64,000 nucleotides of DNA, taken from NCBI GenBank assembly GCA_031555735.1, contig JAVBUE010000003.1, positions 1 to 64,000 of the forward strand, in the 5' to 3' direction. Below are positions 17,431 through 26,544 of the stretch, piece after piece. The translations under genes were made by a program, and so were the position numbers. Source of the stretch: JAJDIA01 sp031555735. Its GTDB lineage: Bacteria > Bacteroidota > Bacteroidia > Bacteroidales > Tannerellaceae. The notes beneath the pieces are model-generated. The model ran no database searches, had not been told where the DNA came from, and worked only from the letters and a program-made list of their open reading frames with translations. The first letter of the stretch is position 1, and every line of letters begins with the position of its first letter.

Positions 17431-18732
17431 TTATTTCGTCGAAACGCCTTTGTTTACATTCTTACTGCCGATCAATGCGTAATACAGCAGATAAGCCAAA
17501 CCAGCGAAGATCACCCAGTAGCTGGTCATGAAGTCGGCCATGTCGGCCACGTAGTTCTGCAGCAAAGGCAACAAGCCACCACCGCACACCAGTACCATGA
17601 AGATACCGGAAGCAGCCGCCGTGTATTTACCCAATCCTTCTACCGCGAGGTTGAAGATACCACCCCACATGATGGATGTACAAAGACCTACGAGTACAAT
17701 GAACATGGCGTTGATGGGTACCTGAGCCATACCGAAAGAGATGGCGCCGGCATCGCTCTTCTGCAATACGGGCAGGTCAACCATGGAGCTTGTAGAAGCG
17801 AATATAGCGCAGAGAACAAGTACAAGACCTAATCCGGATGTAAAGCCAAGCATCGCTTTGCTGGAGATTTTTGCACCCAGGGAAGCACCCGCCAGACGTC
17901 CGATCAACATCAGGAACCAATATGTACCGGCAACAAAACCGGCAGTTGTGGCATCGATATTCGCACCCTTCACGCTGTCGGTGAGGAACAGCAGTAAGGT
18001 GCCCGGCGTACCTACTTCAACACCTACATATACGAAGATACCGATAGCGCCCAGGATGAAGTGGCGGAATTGCAAAGCGCCCGACATCAATGTGCCGATC
18101 GGTTCGGAAGCCTGCTCAGCGTGAGGTTCCGGAATACGTACAGCCCAAAGTACGATAAATACGGTCGCGAAGATGCCCATGGCGATGTACATGACCGGGA
18201 ACACGTTCGAGATCGTAGCCTTGGAGATTTCACCGATCAGGATACCTACCAGCATCGGAGTCAGCGTAGCCATCACAGAGTTGAACGAACCACCGATCTG
18301 GATCAGCTGGTTACCCTTATTGCCACCACCACCTAAGGTGTTAAGCATTGGGTTAACCACCGTGTTCAGCATACACATGGAGAAACCGGCAACAAAAGCG
18401 CCCAGCAGATATACAGCGAAAGCCATATCCGGACTCGCATACCCAGAAAGCATCTGGATACCTACACCTACAAAACCTACGGCGATGGCGATCAATGCGG
18501 TTTTTTTGTAACCTACCTTTTGCAGTAACATACCGGCGGGAATACCCATCACTGCGTACGCAATGAAGTTACCGGCATTACCCAACATACCCAGGGCGTT
18601 GGATACGGAGAACTGCGACTTTAATACAATCCCCATCGGGGCAGCCAGGTTCGTCACGAAAGAGATCATGCCGAAGAGCAGGATCATCATGATAATCGGC
18701 AACGTGTAATTCTTTTGTTCGTTTGTTGTCAT
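17431..18732 (-). CDS. MFS sugar permease (FucP/GluP-like), probable galactose/glucose:H+ symporter
   Basis: A 433-residue inner-membrane protein with about 12 hydrophobic helices. The segment NTVVNPMLNTLGGGGNKGNQ is characteristic of the fucose/glucose/galactose permease branch of the major facilitator superfamily. It lies between galM and galK, 24 bases after galM, so galactose is the likely substrate; glucose transport is also common in this branch. Confidence 0.88.
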   Translation of the reverse strand: MTTNEQKNYTLPIIMMILLFGMISFVTNLAAPMGIVLKSQFSVSNALGMLGNAGNFIAYAVMGIPAGMLLQKVGYKKTALIAIAVGFVGVGIQMLSGYASPDMAFAVYLLGAFVAGFSMCMLNTVVNPMLNTLGGGGNKGNQLIQIGGSFNSVMATLTPMLVGILIGEISKATISNVFPVMYIAMGIFATVFIVLWAVRIPEPHAEQASEPIGTLMSGALQFRHFILGAIGIFVYVGVEVGTPGTLLLFLTDSVKGANIDATTAGFVAGTYWFLMLIGRLAGASLGAKISSKAMLGFTSGLGLVLVLCAIFASTSSMVDLPVLQKSDAGAISFGMAQVPINAMFIVLVGLCTSIMWGGIFNLAVEGLGKYTAAASGIFMVLVCGGGLLPLLQNYVADMADFMTSYWVIFAGLAYLLYYALIGSKNVNKGVSTK

Positions 18733-18755
18733 AATTGATTAGTTATTAAAATGTT

Positions 18756-19835
18756 TTATGAATGAGCGTAGAATTTGAAAATGGTTTGGCTACGGAATGT
18801 ATCTCCCGGCCGTAGTGCGGTGGATGGATAAGCAGGCTTATTCGGACTGTCGGGGAAATGCTGCGTCTCCAGGCAGAGGGCGGAACGTGCCGGATAGCGC
18901 TGTCCGTTCTTGCCGGTGAAGTTGCCGGTCATCCAGTTCCCCGTATATAGCTGTACGCCCGGTTCGGTGGTGTAGGTTTCCATCACAATGCCTGTTTTCG
19001 GTGATTCGCAACGGGCGCAAAAACCCAATTCGCCCTCTTCCTTGTCCAGGATATACGTGTGGTCGTAGCCTTTCCCGAAAACCAACGGTTCGAAATCGTC
19101 GTTGATTCGCGCTCCTACCGCATGAGGCGTACGGAAATCCATGGGTGTGCCTTCCACATTCTCCTTCGGCCCGTAGGGGATGGCTGTAGCATCGGTGGGC
19201 AGGTAACAGGTGGCATTGATCGTCAACAGGTGATCGCCAATGGATGGATCACCCGCGCCCGAAAGATTGAAATAGGAGTGGTTAGTGAGGTTGAGCACGG
19301 TTGGCTTGTCTGTCGTAGCCTGGTAGGTGATCACCACCTCATTGTCGTCCGTCAGCTCATAGGTGACGGAGGTATCCAGTTCGCCCGGAAACCCTTCTTC
19401 CCCATCGGCAGAGACATAACGCAGGGTGATCATTTGCTCGTCGGCGTTCACCACTTCCCAGACTACGGCATTGAATCCAACGATCCCGCCGTGTAGGTTG
19501 TTCGGTCCGTTGTTAATGGCAAGCTGGTCGTACGTCACCCCGTCCAGCACAAAACAGCCGTTGGCGATACGGTTGCCGTATCGTCCGCATACAGCGCCGA
19601 AATACGGTTCTTCCGATGCGAGGTACTCGTCGATGGAGTTATGGCCGGTCACCACATCGGTAGGCTTTCCATCCCTGTCGGGAATGACGAGCGACACGAT
19701 CTTCGCGCCATAATTACAAACCGTTAGTTCAGCTCCCTTTGTATTGGAAAGCACATATAGTCCGATCTCCTTCCCGTCTGTTTGCTTGCTGAAAGAATCA
19801 ACACACAACCCCGACAGCGTGATTTTGTTTTCCAT
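18756..19835 (-). CDS. galM: Aldose 1-epimerase (galactose mutarotase)
   Basis: Interconverts beta- and alpha-D-galactose (and glucose) before galactokinase. It is 359 residues. The catalytic histidine is in NLTNHSYFNLSG, the catalytic glutamate in the C-terminal ALCLETQHFPDSPN, and GRYGNRIANG is the N-terminal family motif. No signal peptide is evident, so it acts in the cytoplasm. It is the first gene of the galM-permease-galK-araR transcription unit; a near-consensus -7 box lies 27 bases upstream. Confidence 0.93.
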   Translation of the reverse strand: MENKITLSGLCVDSFSKQTDGKEIGLYVLSNTKGAELTVCNYGAKIVSLVIPDRDGKPTDVVTGHNSIDEYLASEEPYFGAVCGRYGNRIANGCFVLDGVTYDQLAINNGPNNLHGGIVGFNAVVWEVVNADEQMITLRYVSADGEEGFPGELDTSVTYELTDDNEVVITYQATTDKPTVLNLTNHSYFNLSGAGDPSIGDHLLTINATCYLPTDATAIPYGPKENVEGTPMDFRTPHAVGARINDDFEPLVFGKGYDHTYILDKEEGELGFCARCESPKTGIVMETYTTEPGVQLYTGNWMTGNFTGKNGQRYPARSALCLETQHFPDSPNKPAYPSTALRPGDTFRSQTIFKFYAHS

Positions 19836-19861
19836 CTACCGTTTTCACTATTAAATTGCGT

Positions 19862-19869
19862 GTAAAAGT
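19862..19869 (-). promoter_or_regulatory. Candidate -7 promoter box for galM operon
   Basis: TAAAAGTA on the plus strand is TACTTTTA on the minus strand, one mismatch from TAnnTTTG, 27 bases before the galM start. Confidence 0.45.
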
Positions 19870-20057
19870 AGCTTTCTTATTCGTATTAACAGGTGAACGA
19901 TTTTATGTTTTATAGCAGGAATTTCCCTTTTAATCACTCTTTATCTCCTTTTTAGTCCCTCTTTGTTGTACAATAAGTGTATTTAAGCATCCGGAACCAC
20001 TTTCCTTACACGCGCGTACCTTACATAATATACCGATCATCCGCTGCATTGAAGGGG

Positions 20058-20085
20058 TTGACGATCGGAAATTTACGTATCTTTG
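20058..20085 (+). promoter_or_regulatory. -33/-7 promoter for recR
   Basis: TTG (20058-20060) and TATCTTTG (20078-20085) are spaced 17 bases apart. The -7 box overlaps the ATG at 20083, excluding that start. Confidence 0.65.
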
Positions 20086-20106
20086 CCCGCAAAGAAAGCG
20101 GAAGAA

Positions 20107-20730
20107 ATGAATCAGAAGTATCCATCGGCGTTATTGGAAAGTGCGGTGAACGAGTTGGCTTCGCTGCCCGGCATAGGGCGTAAGACGGCGCTCCGGCTGG
20201 CACTTTATATGCTGCGCCGGGAAGTAAAATATACCGAAGGATTTGCCGCGGCACTGCTGGCGTTACGCCGCGATGTGAAATACTGCCAGGTATGCCATAA
20301 TATTTGTGATGAGGAGATCTGCCCGATTTGCGCCAGTCCGTCGCGCGACCGGTCGATCGTCTGTGTGGTAGAGAACATCAAGGAGGTGATGGCGATCGAG
20401 AATACCGGGCAGTTCCGGGGTGTGTATCATGTGCTGGGAGGTATCATCTCGCCCATGGACGGTATCGGCCCGTCAGACCTGCAGATCGACAGCCTGGTAC
20501 GACGCGTGGGCGAAGGCGAAGTGAAGGAAGTGGTACTGGCGTTAAGTACCACGATGGAAGGCGATACGACCAACTTCTTTATCTACCGCAAACTGTCTGG
20601 ACTTGATGTGAAAATCAGTGTCATCGCCCGCGGCATCTCCATCGGCGACGAGATCGAATATGCTGATGAGATCACGCTTGGACGCTCGATCCTGAATCGG
20701 ATGCCGTTCTCGGATTCATTGAAACTGTAA
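20107..20730 (+). CDS. recR: Recombination mediator protein RecR
   Basis: Works with RecO (and RecF) to load RecA on SSB-coated gapped DNA. It is 207 residues. The helix-hairpin-helix is LASLPGIGRKTALRLA, the four-cysteine zinc site lies in YCQVCHNICDEEICPIC, and the Toprim domain follows with VVENIKEVMAIENTGQFRG and the GDTTNFFIYRKL segment. ATG 20107 (MNQKYP) is used because the in-frame ATG at 20083 lies in the promoter. A glycosyltransferase and an acetyltransferase follow at 20 and 2 bases and probably share the transcript. Confidence 0.95.
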   Translation: MNQKYPSALLESAVNELASLPGIGRKTALRLALYMLRREVKYTEGFAAALLALRRDVKYCQVCHNICDEEICPICASPSRDRSIVCVVENIKEVMAIENTGQFRGVYHVLGGIISPMDGIGPSDLQIDSLVRRVGEGEVKEVVLALSTTMEGDTTNFFIYRKLSGLDVKISVIARGISIGDEIEYADEITLGRSILNRMPFSDSLKL

Positions 20731-20750
20731 CCTGTAATTACGCTTACGTT

Positions 20751-21926
20751 ATGTACGAAACAAAATTGTCTGTTGTCATTGTCAATTATAATGTCAGGTT
20801 TTTCCTTGCGCATTGCCTCTATTCCGTGCAAGCAGCTACGGCAGGAATGGATGCGGAAGTGATTGTGGTGGACAACCATTCGACCGACGGTTCGCTGGAT
20901 TACCTGCGTCCGTTGTTCCCCGACATAAACTTCATCGCTAATACGCATAATCCCGGCTTTGCGACAGCCAACAACCAGGCCATCCGGCAGTGCCGGGGTG
21001 AATACGTCCTGCTGCTGAATCCGGACACAGTGATTGGTGAAGAGAGCTTGCGCTCGCTCTGTTTCTTTCTCGATGAACATCCGAAAGCAGGAGCGGTAGG
21101 AGTGAAGATGATCGACGGGCACGGACGGTTCCTGGCTGAAAGCAAGCGGGCGTTTCCGTCGCCGTGGGTGTCGTTCTGCAAATTGTTCGGGCTGTCGAAG
21201 GTGTTTCCGTATTCATCGGTGTTTGCCAAATACAGCCTGCCTTACCTGTCGGTTGATAAACAGCATAAGGTGGACGTGCTGGCGGGCGCCTTTATGCTGA
21301 TCCGCCATGAGGCGCTGGATAAGGTGGGCTTGCTGGATGAATCGTTTTTTATGTATGGCGAAGATATCGACTTGTCTTACCGGATCGTACAGGGTGGTTA
21401 CAAGAACTACTATATCCCCGAACGTATCCTGCATTACAAGGGCGAATCGACCAAGTATGGCGACCCCTCCTATATGCGTTCTTTCTATGGAGCGATGGTG
21501 ATCTTTTTCCGGAAGTATTATCCGCGGTCGGGATGGCTGATGACCGGGTTGATCCGGCTGGCTGTCTCGCTGAAGGCGGGTATGGTATCGCTCTTCGGCT
21601 CGTCGAAGACAAAGAAACGGAAGCCTGTGAAACATCGCCGGTTGCTTGTCATTTGCCGTGAAGATCATTTCGAGACGGTGAAAGCGGCCTGTGTGGAGCG
21701 GATGCCGGAACTGGAGCATGTGAATCTTTGGGACCTCGATACCGAACGGGTGATGGATGCCGTCAACCGCCGTAACCGGATGAAAGGCTTTACCGACTAT
21801 GCGTTTTGCTATCCTGACGTCCGCTTCGAACAGATGCTGCTGTTTATGGACAAGCTGGAAGACAAGCATTGCACGCATCATCTATTCACCCTTAAAAGCG
21901 GCCGGCTTGTTTCACCCGGCAGATAA
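20751..21926 (+). CDS. Glycosyltransferase family 2 (WbbL-like)
   Basis: A 391-residue GT-A-fold enzyme that transfers a sugar from a nucleotide donor, probably in envelope glycan assembly. LSVVIVNYN opens the nucleotide-binding fold, LLLNPDT carries the DxD-type motif, and DESFFMYGEDIDLSYR is the acceptor/catalytic signature of the WbbL (rhamnosyltransferase) branch. A basic, partly hydrophobic segment (about residues 255-285) may associate with the inner membrane. The last 90 residues (from about 300) are not part of the core and I do not recognise them. It follows recR, an arrangement I believe is common in Bacteroidales. Confidence 0.85.
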   Translation: MYETKLSVVIVNYNVRFFLAHCLYSVQAATAGMDAEVIVVDNHSTDGSLDYLRPLFPDINFIANTHNPGFATANNQAIRQCRGEYVLLLNPDTVIGEESLRSLCFFLDEHPKAGAVGVKMIDGHGRFLAESKRAFPSPWVSFCKLFGLSKVFPYSSVFAKYSLPYLSVDKQHKVDVLAGAFMLIRHEALDKVGLLDESFFMYGEDIDLSYRIVQGGYKNYYIPERILHYKGESTKYGDPSYMRSFYGAMVIFFRKYYPRSGWLMTGLIRLAVSLKAGMVSLFGSSKTKKRKPVKHRRLLVICREDHFETVKAACVERMPELEHVNLWDLDTERVMDAVNRRNRMKGFTDYAFCYPDVRFEQMLLFMDKLEDKHCTHHLFTLKSGRLVSPGR

Positions 21927-21928
21927 CG

Positions 21929-22462
21929 ATGGCACTTCTTGAAAACGAGCATATCCGGTTGCGGGCTTTAGAACCTGAAGACCTGGCAAATATTTACCTC
22001 TGGGAGAACAATACCGAATGGTGGGGCGTAGGTAATACACTTACCCCATATTCCCGGTATGTACTGAAAGAATATATCGCCCAATCGCATCGAGACCTGT
22101 ACGACCTGAAGCAACTCCGTCTGGTGATCGAACGGAAAGAAAGCCCGACACCGATCGGAACAGTGGATTTGTATGACTTCGATCCGCATAACAGGCGGGT
22201 GGGAGTGGGAGTGTTGATAGACCCTGCCTGCCAGGGAAACGGGATTGCTACCGAAGCGATGGACCTGCTGAAGGAGTATGTCTTCTCCTTCCTTAAACTA
22301 CACCAGCTATATGTGTATGTGGCCGAAAACAACGATGCCAGCCGGACATTGTTTGCCCGCTGTGGTTTTGAGACAACAGGCAAACTGGCCGACTGGCAGG
22401 TGGCGGTGGACGGTTACCGGGATGTGCTGGTAATGCAATTACTCAATCCGCAAGGGCGGTAA
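21929..22462 (+). CDS. GNAT-family N-acetyltransferase
   Basis: A 177-residue GNAT protein of the RimJ/SpeG-like branch. LRALEPEDLANIYLWENN is the usual start, and the acetyl-CoA pyrophosphate loop lies in ACQGNGIATEAM. The substrate is unknown. It begins 2 bases after the glycosyltransferase and its last 20 bases overlap the convergent GH30 gene, so no terminator fits between them. Confidence 0.85.
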   Translation: MALLENEHIRLRALEPEDLANIYLWENNTEWWGVGNTLTPYSRYVLKEYIAQSHRDLYDLKQLRLVIERKESPTPIGTVDLYDFDPHNRRVGVGVLIDPACQGNGIATEAMDLLKEYVFSFLKLHQLYVYVAENNDASRTLFARCGFETTGKLADWQVAVDGYRDVLVMQLLNPQGR

Positions 22463-23939
22463 CCGACCATACGTATGTTCCGGCAGCACCGGGAGGCAGG
22501 CGGAATGAAGCGGTCTTTCCGCGGTACAGGATATGGAACCCTTGCGTACTCCAAGAAGTATTGGCTACGACAAGTACGATCTTTCCATCCGGTGTCCGGT
22601 AGGCTACATTCGGCAATATATCGTAATTGATGGGGGTGGATACACGGGTAACGTCACGCCTTTCTTCATCTGTAGTCATCGCAACGGTCATATCCCCCGG
22701 GTTGGTAGAGCCGATACGGACGGATCCGGGACGGATAAATTTGGAGGCGTGGGCGATGACATAATATGCCAGATTCTTTGTTGTCTGATCCTGATCGATG
22801 GTAATTGCACCCTGGCACATGGGGCAACCGCCGTCGTCCGTATGCGGGTCGTTGAGCGGATCGGCTGCGATGTTCCACAGGATCACGTTGCGGCTCCAGT
22901 TGCGGGTAACGTCAATGATCATCCGCTTCACCTGGGCGGCAATAGCGATAGGTGTACTTCCGGGCTGTTCGATCACCATCTGTTCGGTAAAATAGAGGTT
23001 TTTGTGGGGGAAGGCATGGTGGACGACCGACATGGCGCTCATATCTCCTCCGTAGTGGTGGAAGCCGGATCCGTCCACGTACCGGGCTGCTTCGGGGTCA
23101 TTCAGGATTGTCAGCGGGTAATCCGGGCGGTCGAGGTTGTGGTCGAATAGTACGATCCTGGTACTGAGACCTGCCTTATCCAATTGCGGACCGAGATGTT
23201 TCTTGATAAACTCTCCCTGTTCCACGGCATTCATCCGCATACTGGGGGTGTTGTTGGCATTGATGGGTTCGTTCTGGATGGTGATGGCATCGATGTGGAT
23301 ACCTTCTTGTTTCATCGCCTGGATGTATCTGATGAAGTAACGGGCATATACCTCGTAGTATGCCGGATTGAGCGAGCCGGCTTTTACCTTGTCGTTGGTC
23401 TTCATCCATACGGGAGCCGACCAGGGAGAGGCCATGATCCGGATACCGGGGTTGATGGAGAGTATCTCTTTCATCACGGGAATAACGTCTTTTTTGTCTT
23501 GTCCGAGATCGAATTTTTTCAGTTCCGGGTCTGTCTCACCCGGTTTCAGGTCGTTGTAGGAGAAGACGAAGCTGTTCAGGTCTGATGCGCCGATCGTCAG
23601 GCGGATGTAACTTACGCCGATGTGGTTGTCTTTGACGGAAAACAACTCGCGGATAAGGGTGGAACGGGCGGCGGGCGACATCCGCATCATCAGCTCAGCG
23701 CTTCCTCCGGTGAGCGCAAAGCCGAAACCATCGACCGATTGCATGGTATGTTGCTCATCAATGACAATGGAAGAACCAATTTTGCGGGTGGGTTGGTTTG
23801 AGAAGGAAACCTTTTCCGTTTGTTTTTCAAACAGGGCGGAACGGTCGGGAAGGGTAACCCATGATTCCGCTTCATACTGGGCATACCCTGTACAGGCAAG
23901 GCTTGCCAGCACAAAGGCACATAACTGTTTCTTTATCAT
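22443..23939 (-). CDS. Glycoside hydrolase family 30 (glucosylceramidase-like)
   Basis: A 498-residue secreted retaining beta-glycosidase. A signal peptide ends in LACTGYA (residues 1-20). The (beta/alpha)8 barrel carries the acid/base glutamate E224 in TIQNEPINANN and the nucleophile E319 in YFTEQMVIEQ. GFGFALTGGSAELM and SPWSAPVWMKTN are further GH30 landmarks. The C-terminal 100 residues form the side beta-sandwich. The branch resembles glucosylceramidases and beta-1,6-glucanases more than xylanases, but specificity is not determined. It lies 60 bases after the YqgE gene. Confidence 0.88.
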   Translation of the reverse strand: MIKKQLCAFVLASLACTGYAQYEAESWVTLPDRSALFEKQTEKVSFSNQPTRKIGSSIVIDEQHTMQSVDGFGFALTGGSAELMMRMSPAARSTLIRELFSVKDNHIGVSYIRLTIGASDLNSFVFSYNDLKPGETDPELKKFDLGQDKKDVIPVMKEILSINPGIRIMASPWSAPVWMKTNDKVKAGSLNPAYYEVYARYFIRYIQAMKQEGIHIDAITIQNEPINANNTPSMRMNAVEQGEFIKKHLGPQLDKAGLSTRIVLFDHNLDRPDYPLTILNDPEAARYVDGSGFHHYGGDMSAMSVVHHAFPHKNLYFTEQMVIEQPGSTPIAIAAQVKRMIIDVTRNWSRNVILWNIAADPLNDPHTDDGGCPMCQGAITIDQDQTTKNLAYYVIAHASKFIRPGSVRIGSTNPGDMTVAMTTDEERRDVTRVSTPINYDILPNVAYRTPDGKIVLVVANTSWSTQGFHILYRGKTASFRLPPGAAGTYVWSVTALAD

Positions 23940-23999
23940 GATAGTATTAGTTGATGATGTAAATGCAGATGGATAATCAGAGGTTTGCCGGAGGGTATG

Positions 24000-24596
24000 T
24001 CAGTTCAGATGGGGCTCTTTGGGATAATTGGTCCACGTCTTGTATTTCTTGCCTAACTGGCTGAGCGACTTTTTCCAGTAACAGTCGCCGTCGGCAAGGA
24101 TCATGCTGTCGTTCGGCGCACAACTGACTACCCACGAATTGCCGTTGATCTCTTCTTTCAGTTGCCCTTCCGTCCATCCGGAATAACCGATGAAAAACTT
24201 TATCTTTCCCTCTACCTGCTGCCCGCTGAGGAGGTATTTCTTAAAGGCTTCAAAGTCGCCGTCGAAATACAACTCATCGTTGATCGGTATGGCGCCCGGT
24301 ATAATGGTATCACCCAGTGAGTGGATAAAGAACAAACGGTTGGCGCAGACGGGGCCGCCGAGGTAGATCGGTATCTCTGGCAATCCGTTCAGATCGGCAA
24401 AGAACGAATTCACAACCAGGTCTGTTTTCTTATTCAGCACGAACCCCATCGAGCCGGTAGAAGTATGTTCCACCAGTAACACAACAGCCCGTTGAAAGTA
24501 TTTATCCTGTAAAAAAGGTTCGGATATAAGAATACTGCCTTGATTGGGAAGCACATTGTTATGCGTAATTTTGAAGATGTTGTTGTAAGCAGCCAT
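24000..24596 (-). CDS. YqgE/AlgH family protein (UPF0301/DUF179)
   Basis: A 198-residue cytoplasmic protein of unknown function. Family landmarks are GSILISEPFL, FQRAVVLLVEHTSTGSMGFVLNKKT, IYLGGPV and FIGYSGWTEGQLKEEI. The name AlgH comes from Pseudomonas and does not establish function. GH30 follows by 60 bases on the same strand. Confidence 0.9.
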   Translation of the reverse strand: MAAYNNIFKITHNNVLPNQGSILISEPFLQDKYFQRAVVLLVEHTSTGSMGFVLNKKTDLVVNSFFADLNGLPEIPIYLGGPVCANRLFFIHSLGDTIIPGAIPINDELYFDGDFEAFKKYLLSGQQVEGKIKFFIGYSGWTEGQLKEEINGNSWVVSCAPNDSMILADGDCYWKKSLSQLGKKYKTWTNYPKEPHLN

Positions 24597-24664
24597 TTCT
24601 TTAGGGTTAAATGGAAATCAAATGCACCGACAATATATGGCTTTTGTATAGAATAACAAATGAA

Positions 24665-24709
24665 AAGCCCGGCTTTTTCTGTTAATTAATGCTAACGAAA
24701 GCCGGGCTT
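24665..24709. terminator. Intrinsic terminator between aminotransferase and YqgE genes
   Basis: AAGCCCGGCTTT (24665-24676) pairs with AAAGCCGGGCTT (24698-24709) around a 21-base loop. It lies 20 bases after the aminotransferase stop on the minus strand. Confidence 0.75.
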
Positions 24710-24729
24710 CACTGTTTTATAGCGAGATA

Positions 24730-26043
24730 TCAATGCGGATGATGAGCTTCGAAGAGGGCCAGCCGTTCTTCCAGTAAGTCGTATTGATGAGGTTTGATGA
24801 ACGAGGTGCAGGCGCGAAGCCCTTCCTGGTCGCTTCCGGTCGTGCTGAGTGAGATGGCGCTAATCCCATAATAGATGAGTTCTTCCATCAACCGGCCACC
24901 GGTCATACCCGGATAGGCAATGGTGAAATAAAAGCCGTCGGCGATCGGTTCATCCAGGTCTTGGTCATATACAATGGTGAATCCGTGCCGGGTGAAGATT
25001 TTCTTCATCCGTTCGGCGCGGCGACCATATTCTTTCACTTCGGAAATAAAGTCGAATGAGCCGTCGGATGCCGCTTTGAACATGGCAGCCAGCGCATATT
25101 GCGCCGAATGGCTCGTGCCGGATGTCATGGCGTACAACACGCGGTGGATATAGACCGACCCGAAAGTGCCTCCGCCATACCGCTGTGTGAGCCCCGGATA
25201 AGCGCGGTGGTATAGTTTTTCGGAGATAGCCGTTACTCCGATGCGTTGTCCGGCATAGCTGAATGCTTTCGATCCGGAAATCTGCAGGATAAAATGGTCG
25301 GTATAATGTGCTACACTGGGTTGGTAGGGGGGCAGGAACGGAGTGCCGAGCTCTTTGCGGAAGTCCATGGCGAAGTAGGCGAGGTCTTCGATCACGATCA
25401 CATCATAGCGGGTAGCCAATCGTCCGATCGTTTGCAACTCATCATCTGTCAGGCAGAACCATCCCGGGTTGTTGGGGTTGGAATATACGAGGGCGGCAAT
25501 ATTCCCTTTCACCAGGTATTCTTCCAGTTTGGGCTGTAATTTCTCACCCCGATGGGCATAGACATCGAAAGAAGCGTATTTGCTTCCCATCACGGTGATC
25601 TGTTGCTTCTGCACCGGAAAACCGGGATCAATGAAAAGGATCGTGTCTTTCGCCGGGTCGCACTGGCTGGCCGTAAGGAATGAAGCGAATGTACCCTGCA
25701 TGGAACCGGTCACCGGCACACAACATTCGGGATGGATATCCACATCCACAAATGCTTTGATGAAACGGGACGCTTCCTTTTTTACTTCCGGGATACCGTT
25801 GATATTCGGATAGATGGAGGATACGCCATTCCGGAGGGCGTTGATTTCAGCCTCCAGTCCCACCGCTGCCGCCGGCAGACCGGGAACACCCATTTCCATG
25901 TGGATGAACTCTGTCTTTGTTTCTGCCTCCAATTGTCCGGATATGGCTACTACTTCACGGATGGTCGCTTTCCCGAAATCGGGCAGCCCATAACTGTCTA
26001 TCACTTGCTTTGCTTGCTGATAATCTACAGGGGTATTCTTCAT
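24730..26043 (-). CDS. PLP-dependent aminotransferase, class I/II
   Basis: A 437-residue fold-type I enzyme. The PLP-binding lysine is in QISGSKAFSYAGQRIG. SNPNNPGW is the substrate-carboxylate loop, IVIEDLAYFAMD holds the aspartate that pairs with the pyridine nitrogen, and SSIYPNINGIPEVKKEASRF is the N-terminal family motif. The amino acid substrate is unknown. It is a single-gene unit with its own promoter and a terminator, divergent from tRNA-Asp. A final HH-containing tail is short and probably irrelevant. Confidence 0.88.
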   Translation of the reverse strand: MKNTPVDYQQAKQVIDSYGLPDFGKATIREVVAISGQLEAETKTEFIHMEMGVPGLPAAAVGLEAEINALRNGVSSIYPNINGIPEVKKEASRFIKAFVDVDIHPECCVPVTGSMQGTFASFLTASQCDPAKDTILFIDPGFPVQKQQITVMGSKYASFDVYAHRGEKLQPKLEEYLVKGNIAALVYSNPNNPGWFCLTDDELQTIGRLATRYDVIVIEDLAYFAMDFRKELGTPFLPPYQPSVAHYTDHFILQISGSKAFSYAGQRIGVTAISEKLYHRAYPGLTQRYGGGTFGSVYIHRVLYAMTSGTSHSAQYALAAMFKAASDGSFDFISEVKEYGRRAERMKKIFTRHGFTIVYDQDLDEPIADGFYFTIAYPGMTGGRLMEELIYYGISAISLSTTGSDQEGLRACTSFIKPHQYDLLEERLALFEAHHPH

Positions 26044-26063
26044 GTGTTGTTATTTACGTTATG

Positions 26064-26071
26064 CAAAAGTA
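26064..26071 (-). promoter_or_regulatory. -7 promoter box for the aminotransferase
   Basis: CAAAAGTA on the plus strand is TACTTTTG on the minus strand, 21 bases before the start. Confidence 0.6.
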
Positions 26072-26111
26072 GGAAAATAATCGGTTGCTGTTATTTTTTT
26101 TGCCCGATGTA

Positions 26112-26141
26112 TTGCCGGATCAAATAAACCCCCTATCTTTG
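26112..26141 (+). promoter_or_regulatory. -33/-7 promoter for tRNA-Asp
   Basis: TTG (26112-26114), 19 bases, then TATCTTTG (26134-26141): textbook Bacteroidota promoter geometry, 30 bases before the tRNA. Confidence 0.75.
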
Positions 26142-26171
26142 TAGTGCAATTCAGCGGAATAGCAACCAAAT

Positions 26172-26245
26172 GGTGTGGTAGTTCAGTTGGTTAGAATACC
26201 TGCCTGTCACGCAGGGGGTCGCGGGTTCGAGCCCCGTCCATACCG
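26172..26245 (+). tRNA. tRNA-Asp (anticodon GTC)
   Basis: A complete cloverleaf. Acceptor GGTGTGG pairs with CCATACC (one G-T pair), the D-arm contains GTTCAGTTGGTTAGAA, the anticodon stem CCTGC/GCAGG holds loop CTGTCAC with GTC, and the T-arm carries TTCGAGC. The discriminator is G. The 3' CCA is not encoded. It is a lone tRNA gene with its own promoter and terminator. Confidence 0.97.
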
Positions 26246-26248
26246 CCC

Positions 26249-26290
26249 AAACGCCTGATGATCAATTGATTATCAGGCGTTTGTTTTTTT
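26249..26290 (+). terminator. Intrinsic terminator of tRNA-Asp
   Basis: AAACGCCTGAT (26249-26259) pairs with ATCAGGCGTTT (26272-26282), followed by a G and a run of seven T. Confidence 0.88.
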
Positions 26291-26446
26291 ACTGTGTTGC
26301 GTTTGTGTTGCAAGTTTGGTTTTACAGCCGAAGCTATTCAGGATCAATGTCAAAACCCGGTGGAGCGGTTTCATTTTCTTCCTGCACGGAGTTTATTTTT
26401 GCAAAACATCTGTCACGCAAAAGACCCCATCTAATTGCTGCAAAAT

Positions 26447-26488
26447 AAACACCCAACTTTACACTCTTGGGTGTAAAATTGGGTGTTT
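26447..26488 (-). terminator. Terminator of the TonB-dependent receptor gene
   Basis: An 18-bp stem with one G-U-type mismatch (26447-26464 with 26471-26488) encloses a 6-base loop, 57 bases after the stop. Minus-strand sequence beyond it begins ATTTT. The stretch 26291-26446 has no gene I can support. Confidence 0.7.
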
Positions 26489-26544
26489 TCTCGAAATAAG
26501 GAGGCAAAAGTGAGAGGGTACAGGAACTTATTTTGTCCGTTTCT

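Noticed and set aside
26290..26446. Integrase remnant or attachment site 3' of tRNA-Asp
   Set aside because: The short GTGTTGCGTTTGTGTTGCAAG-like stretch is suggestive, but no recombinase motif, no duplicated tRNA end and no island are visible.
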